Shown here: positions 57,011-64,000 of the stretch, piece after piece
Numbering within the stretch: the stretch's first letter is position 1
Layout: each line of letters opens with the position of its first letter
NCBI RefSeq assembly: GCF_029962835.1
Contig: NC_080575.1
Span: 44,940,437 to 45,004,436, forward strand
Origin: Magnolia sinica
Lineage: Eukaryota; Streptophyta; Magnoliopsida; Magnoliales; Magnoliaceae
DNA length: 64,000 nucleotides
Direction of reading: 5' to 3'
Position numbers and translations under genes: made by a program
Notes under the pieces: generated by a model
Seen by the model: the letters and a program-made list of their open reading frames with translations, nothing else
The model's database searches: none
What the model was told of the DNA's origin: nothing

Positions 57011-59059
57011 ATAAGTATCATTCTCATTACAAAGTGTAAGGCTGAAGGCCCGTTGTTCAAAGTCCAAGAGCCCATGGTTTAAAGCCCAAGTTTTAAAGTC
57101 CATTTCCTAGGTCCACCTATCTAGGGCCAAGCCTACAAGCCCAACTTCAAGATCCATGGCCCACATGTCCAAATAAGGCTTGTATCCTCAATCCATGATC
57201 TAGGGCCCACTTGAGGAATCTAATCCACACATGGCCACACATCATGATAAGGAGTATGATCTACCCCACCATCAAAATCCACATCATTAGAACACTCAAG
57301 TGGGCCCTAGATTGGCCATCCATCTATCATCCTATGGTCTAGATCATCAAAAAAAAAAAAGAAGCAACAAAACACCAAAACAAAAAAGATCATAAGAGTG
57401 GGGCCCCTTTTCTTATCACACCCCACTCTAAACAAAGTCACCAAAAAATCACAAAAAAAAAAATAATAATAACAATCCTTTGCCTAAAAGAGGAATTTCC
57501 AGCAAGATCTAGTGGCTAGAAATCAAGCCAAAAATAATCAACGGTCCCGATCATGGCTCTCCTAGGCCTAAAAAGAAGATCTAAACCCACCAATGGGTCC
57601 TCTAAGCACCCCACAAATGTGATTCAACAGAAATCCAGCAAATACAAACAGCAAAATCATCAATTATCCACCTGAAAAATGGAGAAGGAAGAGGAGCAAG
57701 GAGAAGCTATAAAAGGAGCAAAAACCACCAGGCAAAACCTTCCAAGGAGCTACAATGGAGTCCCTGGATGGATTCGAAAGAAGCTGAAATAAGGATTGGG
57801 AAGGCCATGATCAGGCCAGCATGTAAACGGGTGCATGGTGGTAATTGGACTGCCGCCCTGACTTAGAAATCCATGCAATAGCCCACTTGTCCCCTTTATA
57901 AAGATGGGATGGACGACCCTCCACCAAATTTGACCGAGAAAAGCATGAAAAGCAAAAAAGGGAGATTCTTCTCATGAGAAGACTCCAAAATCTCACGAGA
58001 AATTCTAAATCTTGCAAGAAATTGGGAATCTTGACAAATTGAATGATAAATTGCTGAAAAAAATGAAAATATCAATAGAAAATCACATAAAATTACAAAA
58101 TAAAAATAAAAATCAAGGTTCAATGCCCTAGTAATTTATTAGTGGAGGCCATCTGACATTTGATCCAGATGACACAATAAAAACCGAACGACGACACCCA
58201 CCTGCGAGATCAAACGGATATTTTTTTAAAAAAATCAAGAATTACTTTCAAAATAAAATCCCCAAGGAGTCTATTTCCAAAGAGGATAGTTTCCAAACAA
58301 AAAATTTTCATAAGCGCACGCGGCACGCAGTACACTGAGGAATCTTCTATATTCTCCAATTGCGGTGAGTGCAAATAGTAAAATAAGATTCGATCCCTTC
58401 CGATTTCCCCGGAGGATGATCGATCCGTACATAGTATAAGTACAGTTGGCCTGATTTCTATATCTGGACAGTCATACGAATCAAATGCAACTAAAAATAA
58501 TTTGATCTATCTCTAGAAAGAATAATCAAACACAAAGTAAAGATAATCTATTGTAACCAAATTATCAGAATCAGCAGACTGCATGGTAAAAGATTACCCA
58601 CACATACCTAGTCTAGGATGCTTGGAAAGTCTGATCGAGTCTAAGTCGGTGTAGTGAGTTCCCCGTAAGGTCACATAACGCGCAGGGTAGCTAACCACTT
58701 TAACGAGCAAACGGAACAAGTATTCCTAGGGTGATTATGTAGCAAAGGAAACGGACAGTACGGGACTCCTTCTAAAGCCGCAAAACACGCAGAGGCCCTA
58801 CTTTTCAGACTTACCCTCCAATGCTATTAACAATCTAACGTGAAAAGGTTGTGATTGGTGACCCGTAATGCCACATGCACGTGCAAGGACAATCACAACG
58901 TTTTCCTCAAACCCTCATGATATGTGCAAGTCATCTCTTTTCCAAACAGTCAACTGACAATGATACAATGTCAGGCAATAGATTCGAACCACTACTTTTT
59001 CTAGTTAGAAGGGTGGGGTATCCACTCGCTTTGGCGCTTGATTGCTCACAACCTTGGCC
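57011..59059 (+). mobile_element. Non-coding region between PMD ORF and LTR
   Basis: No gene recognised. It could hold the promoter of the antisense ORF and the 3' untranslated part of the same element. Small repeats of 'ggcccaa / agtccaagag' type lie at 57040-57180. Confidence 0.45.
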
Positions 59060-59072
59060 AAAGAGGGGAATC
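59060..59072 (+). other. Polypurine tract of gypsy element
   Basis: AAAGAGGGGAA lies directly before the LTR start TGTAGACACC at 59073, as expected for a plus-strand priming site next to a 3' LTR. Confidence 0.7.
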
Positions 59073-59435
59073 TGTAGACACCCCACCCAGGCTGATATCT
59101 TGAGAAAGCTAGAACAATCTGCGAACCATGGTCTAATCCAAACCAAACCCTGATCCCAAACCCTCATCCCAGAACCAAACCCTGATCCAAAACCCTAATC
59201 CTGACCTAAGCCATCATGAGCCATCATTCAAAGCCAAAGCACACCCATTTGAGCTTAAAAGACCAAAAAGTGGACTACTGAACAAAGCATAACATCAGAT
59301 AAGACCCACCGGTCAAGGCCCGACTCGAACCAGACTACCGCCGGCGGTAATCCAATTACCTCCGCGCATGAGACATGTGTGTCCTCCGAGCAACAGCTAT
59401 CTCTCATCCTAAAAGTCAACTTTCCTCTAAATTTA

Positions 59436-59458
59436 CCCCCCCCCCCCCCCCCCCCCCC
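59436..59458. repeat. C23 homopolymer
   Basis: Twenty-three consecutive C within the LTR, upstream of its TATA box. Confidence 0.95.
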
Positions 59459-59659
59459 AGCCTACCACATTTACCATTTTACCAACCCTAAGAGCCAATG
59501 AGAGCCCGCCACATGGCATTCCTCTCTCCTCAACCAATCCTAAGTTGTCATGTTAGCTTTTACCCTTCATAAGCCTAACAATTACCACATTGCCATCAGA
59601 AAAGGCTATAAATAGTCATCTCTTCTTCACATTTCAACAACAATAACTCCTCATTCCTT

Positions 59660-59711
<52 letters not shown>
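59660..59711. repeat. GA microsatellite in LTR
   Basis: About 25 GA units with one AA interruption near 59668, then GTGTGTG. It lies about 45 bp downstream of the LTR TATA box, so probably in the transcribed leader. Confidence 0.95.
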
Positions 59712-59713
<2 letters not shown>

Positions 59714-60559
59714 TGTGTAAGGGTGAGAAGGAGCTCTCAAGCTTTAAAGTTCAAATTTTTTAGCTACCCCTTAGCCCCCTTAACCTCCTCCCAACCATCT
59801 CAACCCTACAGTCTTGCTCGAATTAGTCATAGTGTACTCCATGTTCTAGCCATTTCAAGAGCAAGCCAAAGACCATCTTGTTTACATACAAGTATTCATC
59901 ATGACATTTATTCCCTTCTCAACACCCCCCTCCCCCCACTTTTCTAGATCTTTAGTGAACGTATGCTCTGACTTACCGTACATCAGATCCTGTCACATTA
60001 GAAATTCCTAGCAATCTAGTCCATTTTTCTTCATCTTTTAGCATAAGCATCATTACATCCACCCTCTAGACATATCATTGAACGTATGCTCTATGGCTTG
60101 CCGAAATCTCGGATCTTACTACATCAGAAATTTGTGTGTGTCTAGTCCTAATCCGACCATATCATTTATTCCTTAAGATTTCATACCACACTAAGTAGAG
60201 ACTGTACATCTATGCGGGCAGAGAAGGCGTCTAACATCTTCCCTCTTTGTAACTGAGGTCCCTTATCCGAAATCCCAGATCGCAAACCAAGAGTTAATCT
60301 AAGGTAGGAGAGTCTTTGAAATTCTCCAACCTTACGTATTCCGCGGGTTATAGCCGACTGCGGGATTCTGAGGTTAATTGGCTAGTGGCGACTCCAACAT
60401 CAACAAATTAGCCTAATCACTCCCACCACCAAACTAACACATAAATCAGCGTGGGCGCTGATTTCCAACCATCACAGTCGTCCACCCGAATGCCCGTGTA
60501 TGTCACGACAAAGCCTCAAAATAGCAGGTTATCGGTCAAAAAGCTACGTTTTTTTAAAT

Positions 60560-62314
60560 TGAGATATAACTTATTTCGGTTTACACTTGAAGGACCTGTT
60601 TGAGGTGTTACATATGGCTTGCTTCGTCTTGAATGTATATCAAAATGTCATCAAAGTAGACTACTATGAAATGCCCAATGAATGGCTTTAGAACTTGGTT
60701 CATTAACCTCATAAATGTACTAGGCATGTTCAAAAGACTAAAGGGCATAGTCATCTATTCATACAACCCTTCCTTAGTCTTAAAAGTTATCTTCCACTCA
60801 TCACCCTGCCGTATTCGAATCCGATGGTAGACGCTCAAGTAGAAAATAATTTCACACCCTCAAGCATATCCAACATATTATCCAAAAGAGGTATGGAAAA
60901 TTTGTATTTTATGGTAATCTTGTTGATAACCCATTTGTCAACACACATGTGCCAATTCCTATCTTTCTTAAGGGTTAATAGGGTCGGTATGACATATGGG
61001 CTCATGCTTTCTCCCATTAGACCCTTATGGATCAATTCATCCACTTGCTCTTATAGAATATTTCACTCCTTTAGACTCATCCGATAATGAGGAAGGTTAG
61101 GTAAGTTGGACTTAGGGACAAGGTCGATATGGTGGTAAATATCTCTCGTGGGAGGTAATCCATCAGAAAGGTCATCGGGCCAAATTTCTTTGAATTCATA
61201 CAGCAAGGATTTTAGTTTCTCAAGAATGATTGCGGGCTCGAGTTCCTTTCCCTTTACAAATAATGCATAGGCTTGTCCCGTCTCTTTGGATTCGTCTACA
61301 AAGTTCGTATGATTAAGAAAAAATGGCCCTCAACTTTTTAAGTTTCAGGTGGTTCTTCTGGATCTATAAGGGATAGTATGATTTTTCGTCCGTCCTTAAC
61401 AAAAATGTACACATTATCTCACCCTTTATGAGTGGCGTTATGATTAGATTGCCATGGTCGACCAAGTAGAATATGATAGGCTTCCATGTCAACGGCATCA
61501 CATACTAGGTTTTTATAATATTTACCGATTGAAAAGGATTTAGTGCACTATTCAGTTACCTTCATCTCGCTGAATTTCTTAATCCAACTGATTGTATATG
61601 AGGAGGGGTGACGCTCTGTTTTCAACTACAATTTCTCCATCATGACCTTAGAGACGATGTTCTCACTGCTCCCACTGTCGATGATCACATCACAAACTTT
61701 TTGATTCATTATACACCTAGTTCAAAAGATGTTTTGTTGTTGTAGGGATACCTCCTTCCTTGGTGCATACAATAGTCACCTTAGAATGAGCGATTCATCG
61801 TGATCCTATGGAACCCAATCTATCTCATCCACTTCATCTTCTGTTGCATGCTCCAATCCATCAACATCTAGATCTTCATCAGTGTTTTCAGCACTACCAT
61901 CATTGATGGCGAGGTTAGCCACTTGTCGCTAGGGACAAATGCTTGATAGATAACATGGTTGGCCACAACGATAGCAATGGTTGAGCCTTGGCCGACCATA
62001 GGAGTTTGGGATCCTGCTCAGACTGGCAGCAGTCATTATGCCCCTTTGGGGCCTAACTTTCCCGCTTCCTGGATCTCATTTCGTGGGTGTAGGAGGTTGA
62101 GTGCTTGCTCTTACAAGTTCTTTCTCCTTGGCCTGTGAAGCTCAATGGGACGGACTCGCCATGACGACCCTAGTGGTAGGATAGGTCCATGTGTTGGGAT
62201 GCTCAAGTTATGCTTCTGCTCGGGTAGCCAACTTAATTGCATCATTTATCATCCACACGGGTTGCATCTGGACCCAATCCTGGATCGTCATACACAACCC
62301 ATTGTTGAATCAGG
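60560..62314 (-). mobile_element. Ty3/gypsy gag-protease-RT fragment (chromovirus-like)
   Basis: On the minus strand, in order: a gag zinc-knuckle remnant (HCYRCGQP, about 61970), a protease-like VIIDSGSSENIVS (about 61680), then RT pieces [20 protein letters not shown] (61044-60985), [38 protein letters not shown] and the catalytic YFDDILIY (about 60645). RNase H and integrase are missing. A fossil with many breaks. It is cut at its 5' side by the LTR that starts at 62315. Confidence 0.82.
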
Positions 62315-64000
62315 TGTAATATCCCAAAAAATTTCGTGCAAAGACCCGAGCACCACCTCAATCAGGTTTCTCGTAGGACTCAATCCTTTAGAAGTTATAT
62401 GTGGAGTAACTAGCGCTAAACTCGATTACCTGTGAAATTGGTACCAATCACTTTAAATTCGATCTGTAAGACCCAAAACCTGTAGAATTATTAGCGCTAC
62501 GTTACCCTGAAATTTAGGATTCAACGCTAAATTCAGTTGCTCTCGGGAGTACTTGAAAACTTTGTATCAGACCTGGACCGTGCGTCGAAAGTCCGATAGC
62601 GATGATCTTAGACAATTATGATCACCTTGTTGGGCTTGACAATCACCTCAAAAATCAAGTCCAGATGATGTCCTGAGACGATTTGCTTGAGTCCGGAGTA
62701 AAGAGTGTGAGAAAGGTAAAATTGTTTAGAAATTAAATAAGAATTTAAGAAAACTGAGTCGTGTCGCTTGCGCGCCGATTTTAAGCATTCTGACCGTTGG
62801 ATTCTGACCCAAATTTACCCTCGGATTAGGGAAGATGGCCTACACATGTTAAAGTGCTTGTGGCCCTGATCGAGTTTCGATGACCGTTGAATTGAAATTG
62901 GTCCGCCATGAACAATCTGGAAACCCGATCGGACTGAAAATTTAACTTTCTTAAGATCCAATATTAGTGAGCTTAAGTCTGACCACACTCAGAAAAAGGA
63001 CCTCCAGAAATGCTCCATTGGATCGAAATAGACCCGATTTGGTTATAACCTAAGTATACCTTGGTCCTGGGGCTATTTCCATCAATTTTAGGCCTATATA
63101 AAGACCTTAAACCCTCACTCTCAAACTCTATACGAATTTTCTAAACCCTAGCTAAGAAAGAGAGAGAAAGAGAGAGAAGTTGGTGAATCATCTTGGCATT
63201 CTTTCCAGTTACTCGGCGTACTTAATCCATTGCATCTGAATCATTATTCCGACGATTCTAATCTCATTCTTGGGTAAGTCAATCAAACCCTAACCTGTTT
63301 TGGAGCTTAGAATAGTCTAAGTGTTGATGTAGTTAATTTAATTCATGCCTTAGGTTGTCTAGTCGCCGTTGACGAAGGCTTATCGTCTAAATCAGATCTG
63401 TTACGCACTTTCTGGTTTAAGGTGCGGACTATATTCGTATAGATTATGGTTTTCAAAGCTTTCAATGTCACTTAATGATTTATTATTGACGTGGGTGCCA
63501 TTTCACATGCCAAATGCAATATCTGTTTCATTTTACGCATATAGATAATCTATGTTGTAAGTAGTGTGATTTATGTGTTTGTTGAAATGTTTGTATGCTT
63601 TTGGAATTTGGCGTTGTGATTGCCATGATAAATTCTCATAGGAATATGATTGCTATTTATGCGACAACTCCTTGTCAAAAGGATTTGCCCTAATATGTAC
63701 TATGGCCGGCATATGTGATGTATGTTGCCAAGTGTAGTCTAAGTGTTTGTGGAAATGTCTGAATGAGTTAGTACTTAGTAAGGTGTGAACCATGAGGCAG
63801 TTGAGATATGAAATCCCAATTACCTTACTTATGTGTACTAGTTCCTCCATGAACTGCTTAGTCTAACTATCCATGTTGATTATGTGTATGATTTCCTCCA
63901 TGCAAGTTGTTAATTTTACCGCTTTACTTATGAAATGCATGTGTATGGATTCTCATTATCTTGCATCTTATAACATGTTTGCTATTATGGTTGAATCTAT
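62315..64000 (+). mobile_element. Probable gypsy LTR start, runs out of window
   Basis: Begins abruptly with TGTAATATCCCAAAAAATTT inside the gypsy gag fragment, a start I associate with chromovirus LTRs. A TATA box (TATATAAA, 63095-63102) is followed by CCTTAAACCCTCACTCTC and AAACCCTAGCTAAG, as in an LTR leader. No coding frame. The far end and target repeat lie outside the window. Confidence 0.5.

Larger units (their letters stand above)
59073..60476 (+). mobile_element. Gypsy LTR, Tat-lineage-like
   Basis: Begins TGTAGACACCCCACCC, a frequent start of Tat-type LTRs. It has a TATA box (TATAAATA, 59607-59614) followed by a GA tract and a leader. Near the end is TGGCGACTCC (60384-60393), which recurs near the 3' ends of such LTRs. 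The end is set provisionally at CCATCACA (60476). It contains a 23-base C run (59436-59458) and the palindrome TACCGCCGGCGGTA (59336-59349). Confidence 0.65.

Noticed and set aside
58875-59167. 92- and 78-codon overlapping frames near the LTR start
   Set aside because: They straddle the polypurine tract and LTR border on opposite strands, so they are chance frames.
62145-62435. 96-codon plus-strand frame
   Set aside because: It crosses the junction between the minus-strand gypsy fragment and the LTR start at 62315.
1-64000. A novel multi-gene defence or metabolic system
   Set aside because: Only one intact host gene is present; the rest is transposon-derived or non-coding.

Overview
This window looks like nuclear DNA of a flowering plant, in a repeat-rich stretch with one clear gene. 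The evidence is a spliced CCCH zinc-finger gene with close similarity to Arabidopsis C3H39, a plant mitochondrial ribosomal protein L11 copy, plant-type Ty1/copia and Ty3/gypsy LTR elements, RTE and L1 LINEs and tRNA-headed SINEs. A short module, roughly GGGCCCACCRTGATGTATG followed by TTATCCACACCGTCCATCC, recurs throughout on both strands. I associate it with magnoliid genomes (Magnolia, Liriodendron or Lauraceae type); that placement is an inference.

Layout. 1-2970: minus-strand Ty3/gypsy fragment (gag, primer site, LTR). 2971-22323: a large inverted duplication. The left arm (2971-13246) and right arm (19171-22323) are about 95 percent alike by eye and are separated by a 5.9 kb spacer. The left arm was later entered by a copia element (5179-11376, flanked by AGAAG), which itself took in a gypsy solo LTR (5849-8224, flanked by GGAAA). 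The right arm preserves the uninterrupted copia target site. The spacer carries fold-back MITEs, an MRPL11 pseudogene (17059-17526) and a decayed RTE LINE. 22750-23665: L1 LINE 3' end. 25400-37260: a probable copia LTR split by a giant solo LTR (25926-36103, flanked by TTTAG), which is split in turn by a second solo LTR of the same family (30782-35678, flanked by GAGGA). 38060-40396: a third, older relative. 42109-45095: nested and adjacent fold-back MITEs.

45111-48740 is the gene island: TATA box, telo-box-rich leader, two coding exons and a T-rich 3' region of a C3H39-like RNA-binding protein gene. The last MITE ends about 20 bp from the TATA box. 49388-52697: SINEs, a receptor-kinase fragment, a long TTA/CTA microsatellite and an RTE tail. 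52938-64000: stacked LTR elements, namely a gypsy LTR with gag start, a probable Tat-lineage 3' end carrying an antisense plant-mobile-domain ORF, a minus-strand gypsy gag-protease-RT fragment and an LTR that leaves the window.

The most interesting signals are structural: (i) a copia LTR and a gypsy LTR share an ordered promoter block (CTCGACCGGTCGAG-type palindrome array, then GGTTACGCA, then AGGCRRTTTTCG, then a TATA box); (ii) the inverted duplication with an empty site gives a relative clock for several insertions; (iii) two giant solo LTRs of one family, one inside the other, carry layered short-period arrays. I found no bacterial, phage or CRISPR content. Identity figures are by-eye estimates.
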